Assembly: GCF_039595935.1 (NCBI RefSeq)
Contig: NZ_JBCNKR010000006.1
Span: 2,886,001 to 2,950,000, forward strand
Origin: Flavobacterium sp.
Lineage (GTDB): Bacteria > Bacteroidota > Bacteroidia > Flavobacteriales > Flavobacteriaceae
Direction of reading: 5' to 3'
DNA length: 64,000 bases
This document shows positions 41,919 to 52,474 of the stretch, piece after piece. The notes below the pieces were generated by a model. It saw nothing but the letters and a program-made list of their open reading frames with translations. It was not told the DNA's origin and did not search any database. Numbering within the stretch: the stretch's first letter is position 1; every line of letters starts with the position of its first letter. The position numbers were made by a program, and so were the translations under genes.

Positions 41919-43494
41919 TGCTGCCTTACTGTCGATAATAGGATTAAAACCATCTTTTGCAATTGCACAAACTGTTGCCACAACTGTATCGAACACAGCG
42001 GAAGAACAAATGTATCGCCCACATTTTCATTTTACTCCAAAAAAAGGCTGGATGAACGATCCTAATGGAATGTTCTTTGCCAACGGATATTATCATTTGT
42101 TTTACCAACATTATCCTGATGGAAACACATGGGGACCAATGCATTGGGGACATGCGATTTCTAAAGATTTAATTAAATGGGAAGAACAGCCAATTGCGCT
42201 TTACCCAGATAAGGACAAATATATATTTTCAGGAAGTGCTGTTGTCGATACGGAAAACACATCTGGCTTAGGAACAGGAAAAACAGCTCCGATTGTTGCC
42301 ATTTATACGTTGCATGATGTGACAAAGGAAAAAGCAGGCAAAATGGATGTGGAACAGCAGGATATTGCTTTTTCTAACGATAATGGTTTTACATGGCAGA
42401 AATTTGAGGAAGGAAATCCTGTCGTGAAAAACCCTGGAATTAGAGATTTTAGAGATCCAAAAGTATCCTGGGACAAGACACACAAACAATGGATCATGGC
42501 TTTGGCCGCACAGGATCGAATACAGTTTTACAAATCGTCAAATCTGAAAAATTGGGAATTTGCAGCTGAATTCGGAAAAAATATCGGTGCTCATGGCGGC
42601 GTTTGGGAATGTCCTGATTTCTTCGAAATAAAAGTGGAAGGAACAAAGGAAACCAAATGGGTTTTAATAGTAAATCTGAATCCCGGCGGGCCAAATGGAG
42701 GTTCCGGAGTTCAATATTTTGTTGGCGATTTTGATGGAAAAACATTTACTATGGACGCCGGTTTTGCTGAAAGAGTACAAAACGAAAAAGCAGTTTGGGC
42801 AGATTACGGAAAAGATAATTATGCAGGAGTGACATGGAATAATATTCCGTCTTCAGACGGAAGAAGATTATTTATCGGATGGATGTCAAACTGGGAATAT
42901 GCACAGCAGGTTCCAACAACGACTTGGAGAAGCAGCACCACAATTCCGCGCGAACTGCAATTGGTTAAAAAAGGAACTTGTTATAATTTGGTAAGCAAAC
43001 CCGTAAAAGAAATCAATAATTATGTTTCTAAAACAATTAAAACAAAAAGTTTAAACGGTAAAGAAATTAATTTAATTGAGAGCGGAAAAGCAGATTTAAC
43101 ACAGGCAGTTGTTAGCTTAGACTTAAAAAACTTGAAACAGGAAGATTATACTTTTACACTTTCAAATGCAAATGGAGAATCTTTAAGTTTTGGTCTAAAC
43201 AATAAAGAAAATTATTTGTTCATTGATCGTTCTAAAGCGGGAAGAATTGATTTCTCGGATAAGTTTGCGACACCAGTAAGCAAAGCATTTTTGAAAGGAA
43301 GCCAAAAAAATGTCGCTTTTAAAATTATTCTGGATAAAACTTCAATTGAAATTTTTTATAACAATGGCGAGAAAGTGATGACGGAGATCTTTTTCCTGAA
43401 CAAACCATTTTCAGCCCTTACTATTTCTTCAAAGCAGAAAATAGAACTAAAAAATGGGATTATTCAAGTATTAGACATTAATAAAAAGCAATAA
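41881..43494 (+). CDS. GH32 fructan hydrolase (levanase/inulinase-type)
   Basis: The 537-residue protein has a signal peptide ending AIAQ and canonical GH32 motifs: WMNDPNG with nucleophile Asp60, RDP with Asp192 (FRDPKV), and the acid/base Glu243 in WECPDFF. The C-terminal beta-sandwich follows. It probably releases fructose from fructan in an exo mode in the periplasm. The ATG lies inside the porter gene's 3' end, an overlap of 38 bp in another frame. Confidence 0.94.
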   Translation: MKSKKHLPLALYSAALLSIIGLKPSFAIAQTVATTVSNTAEEQMYRPHFHFTPKKGWMNDPNGMFFANGYYHLFYQHYPDGNTWGPMHWGHAISKDLIKWEEQPIALYPDKDKYIFSGSAVVDTENTSGLGTGKTAPIVAIYTLHDVTKEKAGKMDVEQQDIAFSNDNGFTWQKFEEGNPVVKNPGIRDFRDPKVSWDKTHKQWIMALAAQDRIQFYKSSNLKNWEFAAEFGKNIGAHGGVWECPDFFEIKVEGTKETKWVLIVNLNPGGPNGGSGVQYFVGDFDGKTFTMDAGFAERVQNEKAVWADYGKDNYAGVTWNNIPSSDGRRLFIGWMSNWEYAQQVPTTTWRSSTTIPRELQLVKKGTCYNLVSKPVKEINNYVSKTIKTKSLNGKEINLIESGKADLTQAVVSLDLKNLKQEDYTFTLSNANGESLSFGLNNKENYLFIDRSKAGRIDFSDKFATPVSKAFLKGSQKNVAFKIILDKTSIEIFYNNGEKVMTEIFFLNKPFSALTISSKQKIELKNGIIQVLDINKKQ

Positions 43495-43662
43495 GAAAAT
43501 CGAATAGAATTTTTCTAATTCAATCCAAAAACAAATCGTACAACCGTTAGAAGGATAATCTCTTTCAGGCTCGTTGCATCTATTTGCAAAATAAAAAAAC
43601 TGCTAGGGAATGGCAGTAAAACATCACTAACTATTAAAATAACCTTAACCAAACCAAAATTT

Positions 43663-46600
43663 ATGAGAAATAAGATTTTTTATTTTCTATTTTTCTTTTT
43701 TCCAATGCTCATGATGGCACAGGAAAACGGAATAAAAGGAACGGTAATTTCCTCTGATGACGGAATGCCGCTTCCAGGTGCCACAGTAATGATTTCGGGA
43801 ACCAATACCAGTTCGGTTACCGATTTTGACGGGAATTTTTCCTTTCCCAGCGTTGCTTCAGATGCTGTACTTGTAGTTTCTTTTGTAGGTTACAGTCCGC
43901 AATCCATTTCAGTTAAAGGGCAAAAAACAATCAACATAACGCTGAAAGTCGATAACAATCAACTGAATGAAGTTGTGGTAACAGGATATTCTAAACAAAA
44001 GAAAACGGATATTACAGGGGCAGTTGCCGTTGTAAACATGAAAGACGTTATGAAACAGCCGGAGCCAAACCCAATCAAAGCTTTGCAGGGAAGAATTGCC
44101 GGAGTAAAAGTGTCGTCTGACGGCTCGCCAAGCGGAGGAAATACAAAAGTGGTGATTCGCGGTGTTGGAACTTTGAACAATACAGATCCGCTTTATGTAA
44201 TCGACGGAATGCCAACCAAATCGGGAATGCACGAATTGAATCCTAATGATATTGAGACTATTCAGGTTTTAAAAGATGCTTCTTCAGCAAGTATTTACGG
44301 TTCTAGAGCTTCAAACGGTGTAATTATCATTACAACCAAAAAAGGAAAAGAAGGAAAAATGAGAATCAATTTCAGTACGTATGCCTCATTTTCTGATTAT
44401 TCAAGAAAGTTGGATGTGCTAAATGCAAACCAGTTTGGACAGGCACTTTGGCAGGCAAATATTAACGACGGATTGAATCCGAATAATAACAATTTGCGTT
44501 ATCAGTTTGACTGGTCAGTAAACAACAATAAACCGCAATTGAACAAAGTTTTGGTTCCGGAATATTTAGATGCTCAGCAAACGCTAAAATCTTCAAATAC
44601 CGATTGGTACGATGCGATTTCTCAAACCGGAGTTGCCAATTCTTATGATTTATCGGTTTCAAATGCTTCTGAGAAAGGGAATTATGTTTTCTCTTTAGGA
44701 TATTACGGAAATGAAGGGGTGGTAAAAACGACTGATTTCGAAAGAATTTCTGCCAGAATGAACAGTTCATACAAGTACTTTGACGGAAAATTAGTTATTG
44801 GGGAAAATTTCAGCTTAAACCGCACTAACGAAGTGACAGATCCAGGCGTTTTAGATCCGGCATTGCGAGCACTTCCAATTATTCCGGTGCATACTGTAGA
44901 TGGAAAGGGATGGGGAGGACCTGTTGGAGGAATGAACGACAGACAAAATCCGGTTCGTCTTTTAGAGTATAACAAAGACAACAAATACGATTATCTGCGT
45001 CTTTTTGGCAATGCTTACGCCGATTTGGAAATCATTAAAAACCTGCACATTAAAACGAGTTTCGGAATGGATTATGGTTTTTATAAAAAACGCACGCTGC
45101 AAAGAAGTTACAAATCGGGTTATCTCCAAAATGATCAGACTTCTGTTACAATTGATCAGTCAATCAGCGACAAATGGACTTGGACGAATACAGCAATTTA
45201 TAGTTTAAACTTTGGAAAAAGCAATCTTAATTTGATGGCGGGAACGGAGATGTATAAAGATACTTATGATACAAATACATTGCGCAAAAATGACTTTCTG
45301 ATCGAAACGCCGGATTATATGTATCCGGATGCAGGAACAGGAGAATCTTTCACCAGCGGAACTTCAACCGTATATTCTTTGCTTTCGTATTTTGGAAAAG
45401 CAGACTATGAGTTTGACAACCGTTATCTGGTTTCGGCTACTATTCGCCGTGACGGTTCTTCCCGTTTTGGTAAAAACAATCAGTTTGGAACATTTCCCGC
45501 GGTTTCTGCAGGATGGAGAATTAGCAATGAGAGTTTTATAAAAGATAAAATAACCGCTATTTCTGATTTAAAATTAAGAGCAGGATGGGGACAGACCGGT
45601 AATCAGGAAATCAGCAATACAGCAGTCTATTCGCTTTATCTGGCAAGTTACGCGGGCGGAAGCCCAACCTGGGCCACTTCTTATGGAACGGCTTACGATA
45701 TCGCAGGAAACGGAAACGGATTGCTTCCGTCTGGTTTTATCGCAACGCAGTCAGGAAATGATGATTTAAAATGGGAAACTACGACACAGACCAACGTTGG
45801 TTTGGACTTTGGTTTATTCAAGCAAAAACTAAGCGGTTCTGTAGATTATTATATCAAAAAAACAGATGATATTTTGGTATTGCCACCGTATTTAGGAGTT
45901 ATAGGAGAAGGTGGAAATCGTTGGGTAAACGGAGCTTCGATGGAAAATAAAGGTTGGGAATTTTCTTTGGGGTATCATGACGAAACTTCATTTGGATTGA
46001 AATATGATATTTCAGGAAACATTTCAGCAAACAAAAATAAAATCACAAAACTGCCGGATGAAGTAAAAAACAATTATGGAGGAAACGGACTGGATGATAA
46101 TATTTTAGGACGACCAATTAATTCGATGTACGGATATGTTACTGATGGATTGTTTACAAGTCAGGATCAGGTTGATAATTCGCCAATTCAGGAAGGAAAA
46201 GGACTTGGCAGAATTCGCTATAAAGACTTAAATGGAGATGGCGTAATTACAGACAAAGACCGCACATGGATTGGAAACCCAAACCTAGGATTGCTGTACG
46301 GCATCAATTTGAATTTGTCTTATAAAAACTTTGATTTCACTACCTTTTGGGAAGGTGCGACAGATGTTGATGTCATCAATAACACAAAGTATCAAACTGA
46401 TTTCTGGAGTGTCGATGATGTTGGATCAAATAAAGGAACCCGTCTGCTGAATGCTTGGTCTTTGGATAATCCAAATTCAACTATTCCGGCATTGACAACA
46501 GTAGATAGAAATGCGGAGTCAAGATTCTCGACTTATTATGTAGAAAACGGAAGTTACCTTAAACTTAGAGTTTTACAGTTTGGCTACAGTCTACCAAAAG

Positions 46601-46764
46601 AATTATTGAAAAAATTAAGCATGGAAAGCTTCAGACTATACATAAGCGGTCAGAACCTATTGATTCTTGATGCGAAAAGCTTCACAGGCGTAGATCCTGA
46701 AAATGCAGGTTTTGGATATCCGCAGCCGACAACTTTTACTGCTGGCCTTAATTTCACTTTATAA
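43663..46764 (+). CDS. susC: SusC/RagA-family TonB-dependent fructan transporter
   Basis: The 1033-residue protein has a signal peptide, a carboxypeptidase-regulatory-like N-terminal domain (GIKGTVISSDDGMPLPGATV), a plug (QGRIAGVKVSSDGSPSGGNTKVVIRG, ITTKKGKEGKM) and a 22-strand barrel-like remainder ending in LNFTL. With the SusD protein encoded 14 bp downstream it forms the outer-membrane glycan importer. The position in a fructan locus points to fructo-oligosaccharide uptake. Confidence 0.95.
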   Translation: MRNKIFYFLFFFFPMLMMAQENGIKGTVISSDDGMPLPGATVMISGTNTSSVTDFDGNFSFPSVASDAVLVVSFVGYSPQSISVKGQKTINITLKVDNNQLNEVVVTGYSKQKKTDITGAVAVVNMKDVMKQPEPNPIKALQGRIAGVKVSSDGSPSGGNTKVVIRGVGTLNNTDPLYVIDGMPTKSGMHELNPNDIETIQVLKDASSASIYGSRASNGVIIITTKKGKEGKMRINFSTYASFSDYSRKLDVLNANQFGQALWQANINDGLNPNNNNLRYQFDWSVNNNKPQLNKVLVPEYLDAQQTLKSSNTDWYDAISQTGVANSYDLSVSNASEKGNYVFSLGYYGNEGVVKTTDFERISARMNSSYKYFDGKLVIGENFSLNRTNEVTDPGVLDPALRALPIIPVHTVDGKGWGGPVGGMNDRQNPVRLLEYNKDNKYDYLRLFGNAYADLEIIKNLHIKTSFGMDYGFYKKRTLQRSYKSGYLQNDQTSVTIDQSISDKWTWTNTAIYSLNFGKSNLNLMAGTEMYKDTYDTNTLRKNDFLIETPDYMYPDAGTGESFTSGTSTVYSLLSYFGKADYEFDNRYLVSATIRRDGSSRFGKNNQFGTFPAVSAGWRISNESFIKDKITAISDLKLRAGWGQTGNQEISNTAVYSLYLASYAGGSPTWATSYGTAYDIAGNGNGLLPSGFIATQSGNDDLKWETTTQTNVGLDFGLFKQKLSGSVDYYIKKTDDILVLPPYLGVIGEGGNRWVNGASMENKGWEFSLGYHDETSFGLKYDISGNISANKNKITKLPDEVKNNYGGNGLDDNILGRPINSMYGYVTDGLFTSQDQVDNSPIQEGKGLGRIRYKDLNGDGVITDKDRTWIGNPNLGLLYGINLNLSYKNFDFTTFWEGATDVDVINNTKYQTDFWSVDDVGSNKGTRLLNAWSLDNPNSTIPALTTVDRNAESRFSTYYVENGSYLKLRVLQFGYSLPKELLKKLSMESFRLYISGQNLLILDAKSFTGVDPENAGFGYPQPTTFTAGLNFTL

Positions 46765-46778
46765 TAAAAGATTTAAAA

Positions 46779-48470
46779 ATGAAAAAACTACTATATATAG
46801 CAGGATTTGCAGCGATGGGCTTCTTCGCTTCCTGTTCCGATTTTTTAGAAAATGATCCCCGTGGCGTACTATCGGAAAAAGATATTGTTACGCCTGAAAA
46901 TGTTGAAGGATTTATGAACGCAGCTTACGCGCAGTTAGGAAATGACCATTATGATTCTCCGTACAGTTTATGGCCATTTGGAAATGTCCGTTCAGATGAT
47001 GCCTACAAAGGCGGAAGCGGTACTAATGATATTCAGGATTTTCACTTTTTTGAAGTATCCAATAATATCCGTCCAGATTTCGGCGAATTGGATAGTTTCT
47101 GGTACATCAGTTATGTTGGTGTTTCAAGAGCCAATAAAGCATTGAAAGCTTTGGAACAAATCTCAGAAGCCGATTATCCGTTGAAGAAAACAAGAATGGC
47201 TGAGATGCGTTTTTTACGAGGGCATTTTTATTTTATGCTGAAAATCATGTTTAGAAATGTGCCTTATATTACTGAGGATATTGCAGTAGAAGATTACAAA
47301 ACAATTTCAAACAAAGCGCTTTCAAACGAAGAGCTATGGAGTAAAATCGCTGAAGATTTTCAGGCTGCAGCCGAAAATTTACCCGATGCGCAACCAGAAG
47401 TTGGCCGCGCGACTAAAAAGGCGGCTTATGCATATTTGGCAAAAACAAGATTGTATCAGGCCTATACTCAGGACGAAACGTTTAAAGTTACAGGAATCAA
47501 TCAGCAGCATTTACAGGAAGTAATTGCAGCAACGGATAAAGTAATTGGAAAAGCTTCTTTAGAACCTGATTTTGCCAATAACTTCTTGCCGGGAACTTAT
47601 GAAAACGGACCGGAATCTATTTTCTCCATTCAGTTTTCAGACAACGATGGAACTTTATATGGAAGATTGAATTTTTCAGACGTTCTTTCTACACCGCAAG
47701 GTTTAGGCTGTTGCGATTTTCATAAACCAAGCCAGAATTTGGTGAATGCTTTTAAAACTGGAGCAAATGGTTTGCCAGAGTTTGATACATACAACAACGA
47801 AGATTTTGATTATAAAAATATAGATGCAAATACAGTTGATCCAAGATTATATCATACCGTTGCAATGCCTGGTTTGCCTTATAAATATGATCCAGAATTT
47901 TTATATGTTGAAGCTTGGGTACGATCTCCAGGAACGTATGGTTATTATGCTTCATTAAAAGAAAATGTTGCCCCAAATTGCAGCTGTGTTGTAAATATTG
48001 ATCCATTTTACGGAAATTCTAAAAACAGAATTCAGATTCGTTATGCCGATGTGATTTTGATGCGTGCCGAAGCTTTGATTGAGTTAGGAAGACAATCTGA
48101 AGCTTTGCCGTTGATTAATGAAATCAGAAAAAGAGCGGCGCAGAGTACAGGAAGACTTCCGTATGTAAGCAACTTCAAAATTAGTACTTATGTTGACGGA
48201 AGCAATTGCAACTGGACACAGGATTTTGCCCGTAAAGCTTTGCGTTGGGAACGTCGTTTGGAATTGGCCATGGAAGGAAGCCGATTCTTTGACCTTGTTC
48301 GTTGGGGAATTACAGATCAGGTCATGAATGATTTTTATGCAAAAGAAAAAACAAAACGTACCTATTATCAGGATGCTTTTTTTGATGCACATAAAGAAGA
48401 ATATTGTCCAATTCCGTTGAAGCAAATTAATTTCAGTCAGGGATTGTACAAACAAAATCCAGGTTATTAA
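46779..48470 (+). CDS. susD: SusD/RagB-family surface glycan-binding lipoprotein
   Basis: The 563-residue lipoprotein (lipobox FFASC, Cys19) shows SusD/RagB features: DFLENDPRG, tetratricopeptide-type helices (SRANKALKALEQI, MAEMRFLRGHFYFMLKIMF), the RYADVILMRAEALIELG and LRWERRLELAMEGSRFFDLVRWG motifs. It caps the SusC barrel and captures fructan oligomers at the cell surface. Confidence 0.95.
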   Translation: MKKLLYIAGFAAMGFFASCSDFLENDPRGVLSEKDIVTPENVEGFMNAAYAQLGNDHYDSPYSLWPFGNVRSDDAYKGGSGTNDIQDFHFFEVSNNIRPDFGELDSFWYISYVGVSRANKALKALEQISEADYPLKKTRMAEMRFLRGHFYFMLKIMFRNVPYITEDIAVEDYKTISNKALSNEELWSKIAEDFQAAAENLPDAQPEVGRATKKAAYAYLAKTRLYQAYTQDETFKVTGINQQHLQEVIAATDKVIGKASLEPDFANNFLPGTYENGPESIFSIQFSDNDGTLYGRLNFSDVLSTPQGLGCCDFHKPSQNLVNAFKTGANGLPEFDTYNNEDFDYKNIDANTVDPRLYHTVAMPGLPYKYDPEFLYVEAWVRSPGTYGYYASLKENVAPNCSCVVNIDPFYGNSKNRIQIRYADVILMRAEALIELGRQSEALPLINEIRKRAAQSTGRLPYVSNFKISTYVDGSNCNWTQDFARKALRWERRLELAMEGSRFFDLVRWGITDQVMNDFYAKEKTKRTYYQDAFFDAHKEEYCPIPLKQINFSQGLYKQNPGY

Positions 48471-48489
48471 TCTTTAAAGAATCAGCAAT

Positions 48490-49887
48490 ATGAAAAAAGC
48501 TTTAAATAAATATTGGATCAAAGTGTCTATAGTATTCGCAATGATTTTTATGATTACTGCCTGCGAAAATAGTTTTGAAACTGGCGGATTTGATGTGAGT
48601 TCGCCATCAAATGTGCTTTCATTTAAATTAAATGGAGTTTCAGGGAACATTGATCAGGCGACAGGTAAAATTACGGTTATAATGCCTTACGGATCTGATA
48701 TAACAGCCATAAAACCGGAAGTTGTTTTTGTCGATGGCGCAACTTCAAATCCGGAATTAAATTCGGCTATGAATTTTACAAATCCGGTAAAGTTTAGAGT
48801 GGTTAATGATAATTTATATAAAGATTATACAGTAACGACAACCGTTTTAAGTCCGATTAAGAGTTTTACAATTAATGGCGTTGCAGCAACAGTAAACGAC
48901 ATTAGCAAAACGATTACCATGACGCTTCCAGAAAGTACCGATTTAACAGTGCTAAAACCAGTAATTGAAACAACAGATGGAGTTACGATTTCACCAGCAT
49001 CAGGAGCAACAATTGATTTTACTAATGCTGTGACTTTTGTAATAACATCAAAGGGGAAAAGCGTTAATTATACGGCAAACGTTGGAGTTCCAGTTACAGG
49101 ATTAACGGTTGCATTTTTAGGAACTGCGGCTACAAGATCCGGAATTACAAATATGGATGAAGTTACGGCTTCAAACTGGTTGTTTGATAATTTCCCGGGA
49201 GCGAAATACATTTCTTTTGAAAGTATTCAAAACGGTGCCGATTTAAGTGATATTGATGTGATTTGGTGGCATTTTGATTCGGCTACAAATTTACCTTCTG
49301 TGGCTTATAATCCTAACGTTACTAATGCATTGAAAAATTTCAGAACAAATGGAGGAAACTTGCTTTTGACTTCTTTTGCTTCTCAATATGTTGATGCTTT
49401 AGGAATTGTTCCGTCAGGAAAAGGACCGAATAATGTTTTTGGAGATTTTCTTCCAAACGGTTTTGTAGACGGAAATTCATGGGGAATGTCATTCGTTGGT
49501 CATGAAGGCCATCCAATATTTCAAGGTTTAATCACTTTTGAAGCGGGAAAAGCCAATTTATTGCAAAGCGGCACTTTCAGATTAAACCATACAGCGTGGT
49601 GGTTTTTACCGGAATGGGGCGGATACAATAATGGAGAAGGTTGGAGAAACCAGACCGGAGGAACCAATCTGGCAAGTGAAGCTTGGGATAATGAACTGAA
49701 CGGAAGAGTTACCATTGCGGAATTTCCAAATACAAGCAACAACAAAAATGTAATAGTTATTTCTATGGGAGCTTACGATTGGTACAATGAAACGAATAGT
49801 AGCGGAGTGCCAAGTCAGGCAAACGAGTTTATTACAAATATCAAACTACTGACACAAAACAGTATCAATTACTTAGCAGCAAAATAA
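48490..49887 (+). CDS. Surface glycan-binding lipoprotein with DUF4960 domain
   Basis: The 465-residue lipoprotein (lipobox TAC, Cys25) has two tandem DUF5018-like beta-sandwich repeats (LNGVSGNIDQATGKITVIMP and INGVAATVNDISKTITMTLP), each about 80 residues, followed by a DUF4960 domain (from VTGLTVAFLGTAATRSGITNMDE). It lies in the place of the levan-binding surface protein of the Bacteroides locus (BT1761-type). Probably it binds fructan to help SusCD and the GH32 enzymes; binding has not been shown for this protein. Confidence 0.88.
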   Translation: MKKALNKYWIKVSIVFAMIFMITACENSFETGGFDVSSPSNVLSFKLNGVSGNIDQATGKITVIMPYGSDITAIKPEVVFVDGATSNPELNSAMNFTNPVKFRVVNDNLYKDYTVTTTVLSPIKSFTINGVAATVNDISKTITMTLPESTDLTVLKPVIETTDGVTISPASGATIDFTNAVTFVITSKGKSVNYTANVGVPVTGLTVAFLGTAATRSGITNMDEVTASNWLFDNFPGAKYISFESIQNGADLSDIDVIWWHFDSATNLPSVAYNPNVTNALKNFRTNGGNLLLTSFASQYVDALGIVPSGKGPNNVFGDFLPNGFVDGNSWGMSFVGHEGHPIFQGLITFEAGKANLLQSGTFRLNHTAWWFLPEWGGYNNGEGWRNQTGGTNLASEAWDNELNGRVTIAEFPNTSNNKNVIVISMGAYDWYNETNSSGVPSQANEFITNIKLLTQNSINYLAAK

Positions 49888-49908
49888 CCCACTTTGAATT
49901 TAATTAAA

Positions 49909-51465
49909 ATGAAATATAGAAATATAATCACAATCGCCTCGGTTTTCTTTTCACTTGTTTCTTGCAGTCAGGATGAAAATTATATTGGAGGTTCTATTTC
50001 AGGAGGGAATTCGGAAATTACAAGTGTTTTTCCTGTTCCGCCAGCGCAATGGATGGGCACAACAGATCCCTATTATAGTGCAGGTTATACCGGAGATATT
50101 ATGCCTTTTTTCGATAACGGAAAATTTCATATTTATTTTTTGCATGACGCACAGAATAAGCCTGCTGGAAAAGGATTTCACGATATTCATGAATACCAGA
50201 GCACAGATTTATCGCACTTTACATATGAAGGTCAAACTATTCCGTATGGTACAGCTCTAGAACCAGATTTTGCAATAGGTACAGGATCGGTTCTCAAAGT
50301 GGGGAATGTTTATTACTTTTATTATACAGGGCACAATGAAAATCCGGCTTTTGTCCAGTCGAATGCAAGAGAAAGTGTTTTATGTGCAACCAGCAGCGAT
50401 TTGAAAAAATGGACAAAAGTGCAGTCTTTTAAGATTACTGCGCCAGCGGGGTATTACAATTATGATTTCAGAGATCCGCATGTGTTTTATAATGATGAAT
50501 TGAAAAAATATTCAATGCTGGTAAGTACGCAGACAGAACCGGTAAGAAAAGCTGTTTTGCTGCATTTTACAAGCGCAGATCCTGCATCAGGAAAATGGGA
50601 TGTTCAAGCTCCAATTTATACCACAACGCCTGAAGATAATTATCTGATGATGGAATGTGCGGATATTTTCAAAATGGGAAGCAATTGGTATTTGATTTTT
50701 TCTGAGAATTGGAGTGGCAATAAAGGAACGCACTACAGAATTTCATCATCTATAAACGGTCCGTGGACAAAACCGGAAAATGACAGAATTGACGGAGAAT
50801 ATTTTTATGCTGGAAAAACAGCTTCTGACGGAAATAAAAGATATGTTTTTGGTTGGAATGCGAGAAAAACGCCTGAGAATGATTTAGGAAACAAGGATTG
50901 GGCAGGAAATATGGTTATTCATGAATTGATTCAAAATTCAGATGGAACTTTGGGAGCGCAATCGCCGAAATCGGTTAAGGATTTATTTTCGAAAAAGAAT
51001 GCTACTGTAGAGGTAGATGCAATTTCATCAAATGCAACAGCTAATAATGGAACTTATTCTTTATCAGGAGAGGCAGAAAAAGCAATGGTTACTTTTAAAA
51101 GCGTTGGAAAGAAAGTCAAAATAAAAGCCGAAGTCACTTTAGCGAAAGCTAGCGGAACAACCGGATTTGTTTTTCATACCAATGATACAGGAAGCTATTA
51201 TAAAGTAGTTTTAGATATTGCTAATGCTAAAATAAGCGGTTATAATTCGGCTTCACAGGAAATGACACGCTTGCCATTTGCTTTTCAAATCAATACAAAA
51301 TACACTATTGAAATAATTGCTGAAGGAAGTGTTGTCGTAGTTTATATTGACGGAAAAGTAGCACTCACCAACCGCATTTATGGAAGAGACAAAAACAAAT
51401 GGGGTTTAATTGCTGAAGGACAAACGAGTACAATCTCAAATCTTCAGATAACCCAGCCTGAATAA
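49909..51465 (+). CDS. GH32-like secreted lipoprotein with atypical nucleophile motif
   Basis: The 518-residue lipoprotein (SLVSC, Cys19) has a five-bladed-propeller GH32-like domain with the RDP motif (YDFRDPHVF, Asp189) and an acid/base Glu249 in LMMECADIF, but the WMNDPNG motif is replaced by TGDIMPFFDNG with Asp63 in the likely nucleophile place. The last 150 residues form a laminin-G-like or GH32 C-terminal sandwich (GFVFHTNDTGSYYKVVLD). The start ATG 49909 gives the lipoprotein signal; an earlier frame start at 49894 is less likely. It is probably the surface endo-acting fructanase, by analogy with BT1760. Confidence 0.88.
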   Translation: MKYRNIITIASVFFSLVSCSQDENYIGGSISGGNSEITSVFPVPPAQWMGTTDPYYSAGYTGDIMPFFDNGKFHIYFLHDAQNKPAGKGFHDIHEYQSTDLSHFTYEGQTIPYGTALEPDFAIGTGSVLKVGNVYYFYYTGHNENPAFVQSNARESVLCATSSDLKKWTKVQSFKITAPAGYYNYDFRDPHVFYNDELKKYSMLVSTQTEPVRKAVLLHFTSADPASGKWDVQAPIYTTTPEDNYLMMECADIFKMGSNWYLIFSENWSGNKGTHYRISSSINGPWTKPENDRIDGEYFYAGKTASDGNKRYVFGWNARKTPENDLGNKDWAGNMVIHELIQNSDGTLGAQSPKSVKDLFSKKNATVEVDAISSNATANNGTYSLSGEAEKAMVTFKSVGKKVKIKAEVTLAKASGTTGFVFHTNDTGSYYKVVLDIANAKISGYNSASQEMTRLPFAFQINTKYTIEIIAEGSVVVVYIDGKVALTNRIYGRDKNKWGLIAEGQTSTISNLQITQPE

Positions 51466-51488
51466 GAACAATAATAAAATATTTTAGA

Positions 51489-52394
51489 ATGAATAACGGA
51501 AAAAACCTTAAGGCGGTGGCATACGGAGAGGTACTTTGGGATGTTTTTGCCAATGAAAAAAAGATTGGCGGAGCTCCATTGAATGTAGCCTTGCGCATGA
51601 AAACGTTAGGTTGCGAAGTGGCCATGATAAGCTGTGTAGGAAATGATGAAGACGGGAGAGCAATAAAAGAGCAAGTGAAACAACTGGGACTTGAAACGGA
51701 TACAATCGTAGTTTCTGAAGATTTTCCAACTGGTTTGGTTAATGTTACCTTGAATGAGCGTGGATCGGCAACTTATGAAATCAGTTATCCGTCTGCCTGG
51801 GATAAAATTGAATTGAATGAATTGGCAAAAGCAACGGTAAAAGCGGCTGATGTTTTGATTTATGGAAGTTTGGTTTGTCGCGACGATGTTTCAAGAAAAG
51901 CTTTGGAAGAACTGCTTGACAATGATGTTTATAAGGTGTTTGATGTGAATCTAAGAAAACCTCATTATACCTATGAAATTCTGAACCAGCTTATGCTATC
52001 GGCTGATTTTATAAAATTTAATGATGAAGAATTGCTCGAAATTGCAAAAGCCATGAAATCTCCTTTTGAAAGTCTGGAAGAAAACATGACTTTCATTGAA
52101 GAAAAAACGAAAGCGACTGCAATGTGTGTAACAAAAGGAAAACATGGAGCATTGTTATTGTGGAAAGGAAAAATTTATGAAAACGGCGGTTACCCAATCG
52201 AGGTTGCCGATACGGTAGGTGCCGGTGATTCTTTCTTGGCTGCTTTAATCACTTCATTGTTAACCGAGAAAGATCCTCAGAATTCAATTGATTTTGCCTG
52301 CGCTGTAGGTGCGCTTGTTGCTGAAGCGCCTGGCGCAAATCCGGAAGTTCCAAATTCTAAGATTGAAAATTTAATGGCTGCAACTAAAATTTAA
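51489..52394 (+). CDS. PfkB-family fructokinase
   Basis: The 301-residue PfkB/ribokinase-type protein begins AVAYGEVLWDVF and has the sugar-binding region GGAPLNVALRMKTLG and the catalytic GAGDSF motif with Asp247. It would phosphorylate imported fructose to fructose 6-phosphate in the cytoplasm. It ends the fructan locus, 23 bp after the GH32-like gene, and is followed by a terminator. Confidence 0.93.
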   Translation: MNNGKNLKAVAYGEVLWDVFANEKKIGGAPLNVALRMKTLGCEVAMISCVGNDEDGRAIKEQVKQLGLETDTIVVSEDFPTGLVNVTLNERGSATYEISYPSAWDKIELNELAKATVKAADVLIYGSLVCRDDVSRKALEELLDNDVYKVFDVNLRKPHYTYEILNQLMLSADFIKFNDEELLEIAKAMKSPFESLEENMTFIEEKTKATAMCVTKGKHGALLLWKGKIYENGGYPIEVADTVGAGDSFLAALITSLLTEKDPQNSIDFACAVGALVAEAPGANPEVPNSKIENLMAATKI

Positions 52395-52474
52395 GTTATT
52401 TACAAAAAGACTCATGGTATTTGATTAATTGCCATACTTGTTTTTTTGAAGTTAAGCCTGATATCAAAATGAAC

